Shown: positions 7,862-15,940 of the stretch, one piece after another
Layout of the letters: the number at the start of each line of letters is the position of its first letter
Position numbering within the stretch: position 1 is the first letter of the stretch
DNA from: Halolactibacillus halophilus
GTDB taxonomy: Bacteria > Bacillota > Bacilli > Bacillales > Amphibacillaceae
DNA: 50,163 nt
Assembly: GCF_900115605.1 (NCBI RefSeq)
Contig: NZ_FOXC01000019.1
Location: forward strand, 1 to 50,163
Direction of reading: 5' to 3'
The notes under the pieces: generated by a model
Database searches by the model: none
What the model was told of the DNA's origin: nothing
The model's input: only the letters and a program-made list of their open reading frames with translations
Made by a program: the position numbers and the translations under genes

Positions 7862-9478
7862 ATGACAAACTTTAAAAAGAATTTCCAAAGCTTCGGTAAG
7901 TCGCTCTTATTCCCAATCAGTTTACTGTCATTTATGGCGATTTTCCTTGGGCTTGCCGCCGCACTACAAAATCCAAATATTATTGAGTTTATGCCATTTT
8001 TAGATAATACCTTACTACAAAACATTTTAGGAATGATTAGAAAAATATCCGCTTTACCATTCGGTTATTTACCGCTCTTATTCGCCATGTCGATTCCTTT
8101 AGGTATGGTCAAACGTGATAAAGAAGTGGCTGTGTATGCCGGTGCAGTAGGCTATATTGCGATGCTGATCGGAATGAACTACTTCCTCTCGCTTCAAGGT
8201 TATACAGCGGAGACAACATCGATTAATTACTTAATGGATACTGAAGGCTTAAGCCAAGTCGATGCGACGTTACTCAATGCCCGCTTTACGAGTACACTTG
8301 GGATCTTTGTTTATAACACCAACGTGATTGGTGGTATTATCGCTGGTTTAATGGGCGTTTTCTTACACAATAAATTTAGACAAACAGAATTACATGCGGC
8401 ACTAACATTTTATAGTGGTAAACGCTTCGTCCCAATTATCTCAGCTTTAGTTATGGTTGTGGTCGGGATTGCGTTAACCTTTGTTTGGCCGGTTGTGAAC
8501 GCTGGGATTGTTAGTATGGGTGAATTAATCAGTGAAACAGGACTGTTTGGTACTTTCCTTTATGGTTTCACCGAAAAAATTATTAACCCAACCGGCTTAC
8601 ACCATATTTTAAATCAAACGTTTAGATTTACTGCTCTTGGTGGGGTAGAAAATATTGATGGCAATTCACTTGTCGGTGCCCTACAGATTTACTTGTATCA
8701 ATTAGATAACAACTTACCATTCTCAACCGATGCGACGCGTTTCTTAGCACAAGGTAAGATTCTGCACATGGTGTTTGGTATGCCAGCGGCGGTGCTTGCG
8801 ATTTACCGCATGGCATTACCAGAAAAACGTGAAAAAGTTTTAAAGTTCTTCCTAGCTGGTTTAACTGCCGTTATTTTAACGGGTATTACTGAACCAATTG
8901 AATTTACCTTTATCTTTATTTCACCAGTCCTTTGGGTGGTCAATGCCATCTTTGCGGGGCTATCATTCATCGTTCCAGCCATTTTCGATGCTGGGATTGG
9001 TAATATTCAAGGGGGGATCATTGACTGGTTAGTCTTTGGTGTCTTCCAAGGACTTGAAACAAAATGGTATATCTACTTGATTGCCGGACCGATTTTCTTT
9101 GCGATGTATTACTTCAGTTATACCTTTATCATCCGTAAGTTTAACGTCTTAACGATTGGTCGCAAGAAGACTGACTTTGAAGATAATGAAGAAGATGATA
9201 CAGAAGACGTGCCAGTAAAAGAACAGGACCGTAAAATGGCTGAAAACGTGATTGAAGGTTTAGGTGGTCTTTCCAATATTGTTGATGTCGATAACTGTAT
9301 TAGCCGCTTACGTGTAGAAGTAAAAAATGGTGACCTTGTTAAAGAAGAGTATTTAAAGAAAACGAATCCCAATGGTATTGTGCGTCCGGATGCTAATACG
9401 GTACACGTTGTCTATGGTGGCCGGGTCTCTAAGATGCGCAACATTGTTGATAACTATATGTATGAACAAAAAGCTTAG
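7862..9478 (+). CDS. PTS EIICB transporter, glucose/alpha-glucoside (MalX/GlvC) family
   Basis: The 538-residue membrane permease has an EIIC domain (about residues 10-425, roughly ten hydrophobic segments) followed by a cytoplasmic charged linker and an EIIB domain (about 455-535). The phosphorylated cysteine is C479 in DNCISRLRVEV. The order C-B without EIIA is that of the Glc/GlvC/MalX class, so phosphate must come from a separate EIIA-Glc not encoded here. It imports and 6-phosphorylates a hexosyl compound. It sits between the GH38 and GH4 genes, so its cargo should be an alpha-glycoside that either enzyme can open after phosphorylation. This differs from E. coli MngA, a fructose-family permease. 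Confidence 0.9.
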   Translation: MTNFKKNFQSFGKSLLFPISLLSFMAIFLGLAAALQNPNIIEFMPFLDNTLLQNILGMIRKISALPFGYLPLLFAMSIPLGMVKRDKEVAVYAGAVGYIAMLIGMNYFLSLQGYTAETTSINYLMDTEGLSQVDATLLNARFTSTLGIFVYNTNVIGGIIAGLMGVFLHNKFRQTELHAALTFYSGKRFVPIISALVMVVVGIALTFVWPVVNAGIVSMGELISETGLFGTFLYGFTEKIINPTGLHHILNQTFRFTALGGVENIDGNSLVGALQIYLYQLDNNLPFSTDATRFLAQGKILHMVFGMPAAVLAIYRMALPEKREKVLKFFLAGLTAVILTGITEPIEFTFIFISPVLWVVNAIFAGLSFIVPAIFDAGIGNIQGGIIDWLVFGVFQGLETKWYIYLIAGPIFFAMYYFSYTFIIRKFNVLTIGRKKTDFEDNEEDDTEDVPVKEQDRKMAENVIEGLGGLSNIVDVDNCISRLRVEVKNGDLVKEEYLKKTNPNGIVRPDANTVHVVYGGRVSKMRNIVDNYMYEQKA

Positions 9479-9525
9479 TAATAAGCAGTAAGGCCAAAAT
9501 ATACATGATTTTAGTAGGTTCAAGC

Positions 9526-9556
9526 AGTGAATGGCTGGTTAACCCAGTCGTTCACT
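9526..9556 (+). repeat. Intercistronic hairpin between PTS and GH4 genes
   Basis: A 13-bp stem (9526-9538 with 9544-9556, two G-U pairs) around a 5-nt loop is followed by AATAAAAATAG, not a T-run. It may be a partial terminator, an mRNA stabiliser or an endonuclease site that changes the ratio of the two gene products. Confidence 0.7.
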
Positions 9557-9583
9557 AATAAAAATAGAAAAGGGATGTTGATG

Positions 9584-10906
9584 ATGAAAAAGAATAATAT
9601 TGTACTCGTTGGTGGCGGTTCTACATGGACGCCAGGTATTTTAAAAGCAATGACGACACATTTAGACCAGTTTGCTCTAAACCGGGTTGTGTTATATGAT
9701 GTGAACGAAGAGCGCCAAGAAGTGATTGGTGAGTTTGCGAAGATTCTCTTTAAAGAAGAAGCACCAGAAGTAGAGGTTTCTTATACAACTGACGCTGAAG
9801 TCGCTTATAAAGATGTTGATTTTGTCTTTTGCCAGATGCGTACGGGTGGCTTTGATATGCGTGAAAAAGATGAAAAGATTCCACTCGAGCACGGTGTGAT
9901 TGGTCAAGAAACATGCGGACCTGGTGGCTTTAGTTACGGTCTTCGTTCGATTCGTGATATGGAAGAAATGGTACGTGACGTGCGCCGGTTAAGCCCAGAT
10001 GCCTGGATTTTAAACTATACCAATCCAGCGGCGATTGTTGCCTTAGCACTCGATAAGATTTTCCCTAAAGAAGACAAGATCTTAAATATTTGTGATCAGC
10101 CGGTGAATTTACTCCGGTCGTATTCAAAACTGATTGATCATGATGTGAATAAATTAGAACCGGTTTACTTTGGTCTTAATCACTTCGGTTGGTTTACGCA
10201 TATCTATGATGAAACAGGACGTGACCGTGCGCCTGAATTAAAAGAGATTATCTCAAATGGTGGTTTCCGCCCCGTTGACGCAGAACAACGCGATCAATCA
10301 TGGCTTGAGACGTATGCGATGGTTGAAGATATGTTGAAAGACTTCCCTGATTATTTACCGAATACCTATTTACAATATTACCTCTATCCAGAGTATAAAG
10401 TGAAAAAACTAGATCCAAATTGGACGCGTACAGATGAGGTAAGAGCAGGGCGTGAGAAGAAAGTCTTCGCAGAATGTCGTCGTATTGTCGATAACGGAAC
10501 CGCAAGTGACTCAAAAGTCGTTCATAACGATGCCCATGGTGACATGATGGTGGAAGTGGCCGCATCGATTGCCAATAATGAGCGTAAAACGTTCATCGTA
10601 ATGGTAAGAAATGAAGGTATTATCGCAAATCTACCGAATGATAGTATGGTGGAAGTGGCAGCGACGCTTGGTGTGAACGGCCCACAACCGTATGCGGTTG
10701 GAGAAATTGATACCTTTTATAAAGGCTTAATTGAAAACCAACATGCGTTTGAAAAGCTTACCGTTGAAGCTTATATGGAAGGCTCATATACAAAAGCACT
10801 TCAAGCCTTAACGCTTAACCGTACGGTTGTGGATGCGAAGAAAGCTCGGATTGTACTTGATGCCTTAATTGAAGCAAACAAAGATTACTGGCCAACATTA
10901 AACTAA
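9584..10906 (+). CDS. GH4 6-phospho-alpha-glucosidase (GlvA/MalH type)
   Basis: The 440-residue NAD- and Mn-dependent GH4 enzyme resembles Bacillus GlvA along its whole length. Features are the NAD loop GGGSTWTPG near the start, GQETCGPGG, NYTNPAA, the metal-binding Cys in NICDQP (C170) and His in GLNHFGW (H200), and LPNTYLQYYL. The CDxP tetrad is characteristic of 6-phospho-alpha-glucosidases (usually CDMP), so CDQP is a variant. A purine-rich AAAAGGG lies at 9568-9574; ATG 9581 or 9584 are both possible starts. The in-frame ATG at 9527 falls inside a hairpin without a ribosome binding site. In this operon it may act on a 6-phospho-alpha-glucosyl compound such as 6-phospho-glucosylglycerate, or simply on phospho-disaccharides. 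Confidence 0.9.
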   Translation: MKKNNIVLVGGGSTWTPGILKAMTTHLDQFALNRVVLYDVNEERQEVIGEFAKILFKEEAPEVEVSYTTDAEVAYKDVDFVFCQMRTGGFDMREKDEKIPLEHGVIGQETCGPGGFSYGLRSIRDMEEMVRDVRRLSPDAWILNYTNPAAIVALALDKIFPKEDKILNICDQPVNLLRSYSKLIDHDVNKLEPVYFGLNHFGWFTHIYDETGRDRAPELKEIISNGGFRPVDAEQRDQSWLETYAMVEDMLKDFPDYLPNTYLQYYLYPEYKVKKLDPNWTRTDEVRAGREKKVFAECRRIVDNGTASDSKVVHNDAHGDMMVEVAASIANNERKTFIVMVRNEGIIANLPNDSMVEVAATLGVNGPQPYAVGEIDTFYKGLIENQHAFEKLTVEAYMEGSYTKALQALTLNRTVVDAKKARIVLDALIEANKDYWPTLN

Positions 10907-10919
10907 TAGGTGAAAGAGA

Positions 10920-10955
10920 CAAAAGAGTATGGCACACATTCGTCATACTCTTTTG
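10920..10955 (+). repeat. Intercistronic hairpin between GH4 and glycerate kinase genes
   Basis: A perfect 12-bp stem, CAAAAGAGTATG at 10920-10931 with CATACTCTTTTG at 10944-10955, with a 12-nt loop. The 3' arm contains TTTT, so partial termination is possible, but the next gene starts 21 nt later with no visible new promoter. Confidence 0.7.
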
Positions 10956-10976
10956 ATTTAGAAAGGAATGAAACAT

Positions 10977-12098
10977 ATGCGCATCTTGACAGCGATTGAT
11001 TCATTTAAAGGGTCGATGACAAGTAAAGAAGCAAACAAAGTGGTGAAAGAGACTTTAACAGATCATGACGTCGTTAGTTTTACTGTTGCTGATGGTGGGG
11101 AAGGAACGGTTCAAGCGTTTGTTGAGGCTGAAGGTGGAGACTATATCAAGCGCCCAATCACCAATGTCAATGGTAAGACAGTGTTAGGAACGTGGGGCTT
11201 TGTGAAAGAAAGTCAGACAGCTGTGATTGAAGTGGCGGAAGCGGCAGGAATTATTCAAGCAGATAAAACGACGTTTCATCCACGTCATCATACGAGTTTT
11301 GGTGTCGGCGAACAAATTAGCCAAGCACTTGATTACGGAGCTAAAACGATTATTTTAGGACTCGGTGGTAGTGCCACGGTCGATGGTGGGATCGGGATGA
11401 TGATGGCACTTGGCGTAGAATTTTTAGATGAAGCAAATCAAGCACTACCCATACTCCCAGTTGATTTAAGTCAGGTGAAAAAGATGCAGACAGAGGGGTT
11501 AGATTCTCGGGTGAAAGATGTTAACTGGTTAATCGCAAGTGACGTTACTAATCCGTTACTAGGTCGTAACGGGGCGACGCATGTATTTGGTCCGCAAAAA
11601 GGCTTCTCACAAGAAGAACTTATAGAACAAGAACGTGCCATGAGGCAGTTTAGCCAAGTAGTAAAAGACACATTACACGTGTCTTGTGCTGATATGCCCG
11701 GTGCAGGAGCAGCTGGTGGGATTGGGTTTAGTTGTTACAGCTTTTTCGGGGCAACGTTTCAAAGTGGTCTCAGTCTTTTAAGTGAGCGCGGGAAACTAAA
11801 AGAAAAATTGCGCGCAGTTGATTTAGTTATTACAGGTGAGGGGAAGTTTGATAGTCAGTCTCTCGCAGGGAAAGTCCCAATTGGGATCAGTCGACTAGCT
11901 AAAGAGCAAGGCATACCGACAGTAGTCTTTGCTGGTAAGATTGAACAAGGTTTAACCTCATTAAAAGAGGAAAACATTTTAGTGACATTGCCGATTGTAA
12001 ACGAGCCAATGACACTTGAAACAGCCATCGTAAATGGTCCAAGCCTATTAAAAGAGGCGCTCGAAAGGTTTCAACAAATACTGCGGTTGACAATTTAG
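10977..12098 (+). CDS. glxK: Glycerate kinase (GarK/GlxK family)
   Basis: The 373-residue type I glycerate kinase phosphorylates glycerate (usually to 2-phosphoglycerate), feeding lower glycolysis. Family landmarks are DSFKGSMTS near the N-terminus, DGGEGT, the GLGGSATVDGG nucleotide loop, FGPQKGF, PGAGAAGGIG and TGEGKFDSQSLAGKVP. ATG 10977 is chosen because GAAAGGA (10961-10967) directly abuts the in-frame ATG at 10968, which is too close. As last gene of the GH38-PTS-GH4 operon it identifies glycerate as a product of the pathway. Confidence 0.9.
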   Translation: MRILTAIDSFKGSMTSKEANKVVKETLTDHDVVSFTVADGGEGTVQAFVEAEGGDYIKRPITNVNGKTVLGTWGFVKESQTAVIEVAEAAGIIQADKTTFHPRHHTSFGVGEQISQALDYGAKTIILGLGGSATVDGGIGMMMALGVEFLDEANQALPILPVDLSQVKKMQTEGLDSRVKDVNWLIASDVTNPLLGRNGATHVFGPQKGFSQEELIEQERAMRQFSQVVKDTLHVSCADMPGAGAAGGIGFSCYSFFGATFQSGLSLLSERGKLKEKLRAVDLVITGEGKFDSQSLAGKVPIGISRLAKEQGIPTVVFAGKIEQGLTSLKEENILVTLPIVNEPMTLETAIVNGPSLLKEALERFQQILRLTI

Positions 12099-12131
12099 AA
12101 AATGAATAAGGAGATTATCTGCATGTTTTAA

Positions 12132-12177
12132 TTCCTATCTGCATATAATACTGATAAAAATATGCAGATAAAAGGAA
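12132..12177 (+). terminator. Hairpin, probable terminator of the glycosylglycerate operon
   Basis: TATCTGCATAT (12136-12146) pairs with ATATGCAGATA (12160-12170), with outer TTCC/GGAA pairing beyond a small bulge. The T-run comes only 13 nt later (GTAGTTTTTG), so termination may be incomplete. Confidence 0.55.
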
Positions 12178-12222
12178 TGACCTAGTAGTTTTTGTTTAGC
12201 AACGATTTTTAAGCCTCAGCTC

Positions 12223-12250
12223 TTGCATTTTCAGAATAGCCTGATATAAT
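12223..12250 (+). promoter_or_regulatory. Sigma-A promoter of thiT
   Basis: TTGCAT at 12223-12228, 16-nt spacer, perfect TATAAT at 12245-12250, about 25 nt before the riboswitch. Confidence 0.8.
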
Positions 12251-12274
12251 CAAACTAACAAGAAGAGTAATTGA

Positions 12275-12380
12275 ATCAAGCCTTCAAGGGGAGCTGATAA
12301 CCGTCAGCTGAGAGTAAGTATCGATACTTAGACCCTCTGAACCTGTTAGTTAATACTAGCGTAGGGATGGTGGCTTTTTT
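12275..12380 (+). promoter_or_regulatory. TPP (thi-box) riboswitch
   Basis: All conserved thi-box segments are present in order: AAGGGGAGC, CTGAGA (12308-12313), GACCC (12331-12335), GAACCTG (12339-12345), then TTAATACTAGCGTAGGGA. Helix P1 can form between TCAAGCC (12276-12282) and GGCTTTT (12372-12378). It senses thiamine pyrophosphate and should shut off the downstream thiamine transporter gene when TPP is abundant. Confidence 0.95.
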
Positions 12381-12442
12381 GATGGCGTTTTAAGTAATGT
12401 TAGGGTCCTCCATCAGGAAGCATCCCTTGGCATTGCTTTTTT
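12363..12442 (+). promoter_or_regulatory. Expression platform of the TPP riboswitch
   Basis: AGGGATG (12363-12369), at the 3' edge of the aptamer, is exactly complementary to CATCCCT (12421-12427), which lies just before a T7 run (12437-12443). TGATGG/CCATCA (about 12380-12385 and 12410-12415) offers another pairing. Competition between these helices and P1 is the likely terminator/antiterminator switch. The precise fold was not computed. Confidence 0.55.
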
Positions 12443-12472
12443 TGTTGCACAAATTTCAAGGAGGAATGTTTG

Positions 12473-13057
12473 ATGCAATCAAAACGTACATTATTTATCA
12501 TTGAGGTCGCGATATTTTCAGCGCTGGCGCTGATTTTAGACCTCGTCCCGTTCTTATCATTTAAAGTTTGGGCCCAAGGAGGTTCGATTTCTTTTGCGAT
12601 GATTCCGGTGTTCATTATGAGTTATCGCTGGGGACTTAAAGGCGGGTTACTTTCAGGCTTACTACTCGGAGTCTTACAGATTGTTTCGGGTACTGCTTGG
12701 ATTGCCCATCCAATTCAAGGGCTTCTAGACTATCCGATTGCCTTTACCGTATTAGGTTTTGCGGGACTGTTTAAAAACCAAGCGGCACAGGCTTTACAGA
12801 ACGGTTCAAGAGGAAGTTTTGTAAAGTGGGTCATTGTTGGCGTCTCACTTGGCAGTACGCTTCGTTTTGTCAGTCATTATTTAGCCGGCGTTGTCTTTTT
12901 TGATTCTTTGATTGATGGGATGAATATTTGGCTTTACTCATTTGTTTATAATGCGTCATATATTATTCCGTCGGCAATTATTAATATTATCGCGGTGGCG
13001 TTTCTCTTTAGTAAGCGACCATCACTCGTTAAAAAACCGATGCGTCACGCAGCTTAA
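12473..13057 (+). CDS. thiT: Thiamine transporter ThiT (ECF S component)
   Basis: The 194-residue integral membrane protein has about six hydrophobic segments and the ThiT/YuaJ signature VWAQGGSISFAMIP (about residues 36-49), which lines the thiamine site. It is followed by SYRWGLKGG and a TAWIAHPIQ segment. It captures thiamine and works with the shared ECF module (EcfA, EcfA', EcfT), which is not in this window. The ATG at 12473 has AAGGAGG 8 nt upstream. It lies directly behind a TPP riboswitch, which independently supports the assignment. It is a single-gene unit closed by a strong terminator. Confidence 0.95.
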   Translation: MQSKRTLFIIEVAIFSALALILDLVPFLSFKVWAQGGSISFAMIPVFIMSYRWGLKGGLLSGLLLGVLQIVSGTAWIAHPIQGLLDYPIAFTVLGFAGLFKNQAAQALQNGSRGSFVKWVIVGVSLGSTLRFVSHYLAGVVFFDSLIDGMNIWLYSFVYNASYIIPSAIINIIAVAFLFSKRPSLVKKPMRHAA

Positions 13058-13098
13058 TGGACCCTTAGCACGTGATAACGGAAAAAGTTACAAAAAAC

Positions 13099-13140
13099 AA
13101 ACAGCGTGTCGACCGATTTTTTGGTCGACACGCTGTTTTT
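13099..13140. terminator. Bidirectional terminator between thiT and LCP gene
   Basis: A 15-bp perfect stem (13100-13114 with 13123-13137, arms containing GCGTGTCGACC) has A-rich sequence on the left and T-rich on the right. It can stop both convergent genes. Confidence 0.92.
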
Positions 13141-13142
13141 AA

Positions 13143-14072
13143 TTATGATTCAATTAAATCATGGACTCTATTGATCTCGTCTTCAGTGACAATGTAATAA
13201 TAAATACCGTTGATCATCGTGCCAGACCCCTGCATTTGATAGTCTTCAAAGTTTGAAGCTGTCTGGCGATAGTCTTGGAACAGTGAAGTCATATCACTAA
13301 AAGTCATATTGGTACTGACATTGTCACCAAGCACATCAAGTAAATCAGAAATGCGGGTGATGTTCTCAATTTTAGCTCCTTCAGCTACAATCCCTTCAAT
13401 GACTTTACGCTGACGTTCTGTCCGGCCAAAGTCACCGCGCGGGTCTTCTTTTCTCATCCGGACAAAATTCATTGTTTCAGGCCCTGTTAAAGTAATATCC
13501 CCTAACGGGAAAGTATCGCCACCTTGTGAGAAAGCTAGCTCATTATTTACCGTAATAGGACCAACTAAGTCAACGAGTTCTGCCATCCCGTCCATATTCA
13601 CTCGCGCAAAGTAATCAATATCAATATCTAAAAAGCTTTCAACTGTTTCAATCGCCATATCCGGACCACCAAACGCATGGGCATGGTTAATCTTATCTTC
13701 TTCCCCGCGACCCACAATCGTCACCCGCGTATCACGCGGAATACTGACGAGTTGAATCTTGTCTTCATTAGGGTTTAAGGTCATCACAATTATTGCGTCA
13801 GATCGGCCACTGACCGACGACTCTGAGTCAATACCGAGTAAGAGTATATTGATATTGTCTTTATTTTCGATTTTTTCTTTTGTCTTTTCGGTATCAATCA
13901 CATGATCTGAAACCTGTTCATGCATATTATCATCGATGTTATTTTTGACTTCAGTATATAAATGAAAACCATAACCAACGATAGAGACTAATAAGATGAG
14001 TAAGATAATAATGGGGGTTAAAATCCACCATTTCTTTTTATTTTTTTTCTTGTTTGCATGATTCTTTTCCAT
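13143..14072 (-). CDS. LytR-CpsA-Psr (LCP) family cell-wall glycopolymer ligase
   Basis: The 309-residue protein begins with a Lys/Asn-rich cytoplasmic tail and one membrane anchor (about residues 15-37), followed by an extracellular LCP domain (about 72-225). Conserved features are ILLLGIDS, GRSDAIIVMTLNP, SIPRDTRV, KINHAHAFGG, and the R-x-R stretch MRKEDPRGDFGRTERQ. LCP proteins transfer teichoic-acid or capsule-type polymers from lipid carriers to peptidoglycan. It stands alone on the minus strand and converges on thiT. The acceptor polymer cannot be told from sequence. Confidence 0.92.
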   Translation of the reverse strand: MEKNHANKKKNKKKWWILTPIIILLILLVSIVGYGFHLYTEVKNNIDDNMHEQVSDHVIDTEKTKEKIENKDNINILLLGIDSESSVSGRSDAIIVMTLNPNEDKIQLVSIPRDTRVTIVGRGEEDKINHAHAFGGPDMAIETVESFLDIDIDYFARVNMDGMAELVDLVGPITVNNELAFSQGGDTFPLGDITLTGPETMNFVRMRKEDPRGDFGRTERQRKVIEGIVAEGAKIENITRISDLLDVLGDNVSTNMTFSDMTSLFQDYRQTASNFEDYQMQGSGTMINGIYYYIVTEDEINRVHDLIES

Positions 14073-14181
14073 ATTAAAACTTCTTTCTGTGACATATTTT
14101 TCTTTCTAGTAGTAAGATTATAACAAATATTGTGTAATTCACAAGCATTATTAAGTAATTCTCATGTAACTTTCATGATTG

Positions 14182-14946
14182 CTAGGAAGCTGTATACTGC
14201 TTACGGTAGTCTGAGGCGGTCATATTGGTATATTTGAGAAAGTTACGGTTAAAGGTGCGTAGTGTTTCATAACCACACTGACGGGAAATCTCTGTGATGG
14301 TTAACCCACTGTGGGTGAGCTTATTTCTTGCTTGGTAAATACGGTATTGGTTTAAGTAATCCGTAAACGAGAGTGACGTCATCTGTTTAAAAACTTGCGA
14401 GATATAGGCGTAATCGTAGCCTAATAGGGTGGAGATTGCTTTTAAAGAACAAGACTTATCATAATGGTCTTCCACATATAATAAGAGCTCATGCAAGAGC
14501 GTTGTATTGACTGTCACTTGTTTTTCGGTAAAGTTTGACTGACTGATCAGTTGAGATAGTATGTCATAAAGAAAAGCTTTTTGGTGATAGATGGTCCTAA
14601 GTTCGCTTAGCTTAGGTAACATTCGATAATCAATCACAGGAGAAGTCGCCAGTCGGTCTTTATATTGCTGATCAAAGTCGCTGATTAAATCATTGGAGAA
14701 TAACACAATGGTCACCGTTGTATCGTTCACTGATGTAATACGGTGCATTTGATGACTATGAATAAACAGAAGTTGTTCTTTTTTAACCGTGTAGCTTGTG
14801 TTGTTGACATCAACTTCAATCACACCATCATGAACGATTAAACATTCATATGCCGCATGAAAGTGAGAAGGAAACTGCAGGTTATGGACGTGATCATATA
14901 AAAAGGTTGCTGGATTCGTCAACCCGTGGGTTTGAAAGAAAACCAT
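14182..14946 (-). CDS. AraC-family transcriptional regulator with cupin-like sensor
   Basis: The 254-residue protein has an N-terminal cupin-like ligand domain (about residues 1-110, with FPSHFHAAYECLIV resembling the metal/sugar-binding strand) and a C-terminal pair of AraC helix-turn-helix motifs (about 155-250). The second HTH carries GLTITEISRQCGYETLRTFN. The minus-strand ATG at 14946 has GGAGGG 6-7 nt upstream; a longer in-frame start at 14961 would precede that site. Such proteins often activate sugar-use genes. No obvious target gene lies beside it, since the neighbours are an LCP protein and an unknown membrane protein. Confidence 0.87.
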   Translation of the reverse strand: MVFFQTHGLTNPATFLYDHVHNLQFPSHFHAAYECLIVHDGVIEVDVNNTSYTVKKEQLLFIHSHQMHRITSVNDTTVTIVLFSNDLISDFDQQYKDRLATSPVIDYRMLPKLSELRTIYHQKAFLYDILSQLISQSNFTEKQVTVNTTLLHELLLYVEDHYDKSCSLKAISTLLGYDYAYISQVFKQMTSLSFTDYLNQYRIYQARNKLTHSGLTITEISRQCGYETLRTFNRNFLKYTNMTASDYRKQYTAS

Positions 14947-15170
14947 GTTAATCCCTCCCAAAAAGTTTTAAAAAAGTGTTTCTTTTCATTATACTATAGT
15001 CAGACGTTTATGGTTGAAAAAAGACAGAAAAAGAGCGAACTATTCTATTAGACGTCGACATATTCAAAAAAGTGACATGTTTTTATGAAAGAAATGTTGA
15101 GCGAAGGGCTAGGCACTTATTTGGTTAGATGGTAGTATGAATATAGGTAAAAATGAAAAAGGTGGTGGGG

Positions 15171-15860
15171 ATGTTGAGCGTACTTGATTATATAATGGAA
15201 CAAAGTGCTAGCGTCTCTCTTTTTATCCAGCTCATTATTCTTGTCATACTCGTTGTTCTGTTAAGAAAAACCACTCAATTAGTTGATTATAAATACATAG
15301 TAACGATTAATACGCTTAATGAACGATACGAACATATCCTAACAACACGTATCGCTACGATAAATAATCAAGCCAGTGACTGCTCACTTCAAGACTATCT
15401 CTTAGATAGACAACCAACGGTTTATCACGGAGAAGTTACCAACAATCAACTGGTGATTGATAAAGAGCATCGTCAATACACCTTGTCTAAACGAGAATTG
15501 GAACCGTTCTTCTTTGCGCTCAGCCAGATCAAAACAGTTATACAATCAAAAAGTCCTCATCGACGGCCGTACTTGATGTTAGAGATGCAAAATCCGCTTC
15601 TTTTAGTGTCGCTCATTGACAAAAATCAGTGGGACCAGCTTGAACACGTATTTACAAGAAAACAACTGGCACCGGTTGTCTATTTAGCCGTGCGACAGGT
15701 TGAGTTAGCCTGGGACCAACTGTTGGTCACAGATCAACTCTATGTTCGCGATGTGTTTAAAGATTATGGTCGAAGTGGTATGGAGAAATTAGCGGTCTAT
15801 TTAACAAGACGTGAACGCCGGGTATTAAAAGCGTTAGAGAAAAAAATAAGAACAAACTAA
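15171..15860 (+). CDS. Membrane-anchored protein of unknown function
   Basis: I do not recognise this family. The 229-residue product has one N-terminal membrane segment (about residues 15-33, hydrophobic LIILVILVVLL), then a cytoplasmic-looking, mixed alpha/beta region with no cysteine-rich or catalytic motif that I can name, ending in a basic C-terminus (RRERRVLKALEKKIR). The ATG at 15171 is chosen because AAAGGTGG lies 8-13 nt upstream; an in-frame ATG at 15153 lacks such a site. It stands alone between an AraC gene and a convergent lipoprotein gene. Regular codon use and a proper ribosome binding site support a real gene. Confidence 0.7.
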   Translation: MLSVLDYIMEQSASVSLFIQLIILVILVVLLRKTTQLVDYKYIVTINTLNERYEHILTTRIATINNQASDCSLQDYLLDRQPTVYHGEVTNNQLVIDKEHRQYTLSKRELEPFFFALSQIKTVIQSKSPHRRPYLMLEMQNPLLLVSLIDKNQWDQLEHVFTRKQLAPVVYLAVRQVELAWDQLLVTDQLYVRDVFKDYGRSGMEKLAVYLTRRERRVLKALEKKIRTN

Positions 15861-15885
15861 TACACCTGTTTCTACTAAGGTATTT

Positions 15886-15937
15886 AAAAAGAAACAAGCA
15901 CCTCTTGGTAATGACCGTTGAGGGCTTGTTTCTTTTT
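15886..15937. terminator. Bidirectional terminator
   Basis: A 14-bp perfect stem (15886-15899 with 15924-15937, arms GAAACAAGC/GCTTGTTTC) flanked by A5 and T5 serves the two convergent genes. Confidence 0.9.
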
Positions 15938-15940
15938 GGT

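Noticed and set aside
9527-9583. Longer N-terminus for the GH4 enzyme starting at 9527
   Set aside because: The codon lies in a hairpin, has no ribosome binding site and would place extra residues before the conserved NAD loop.
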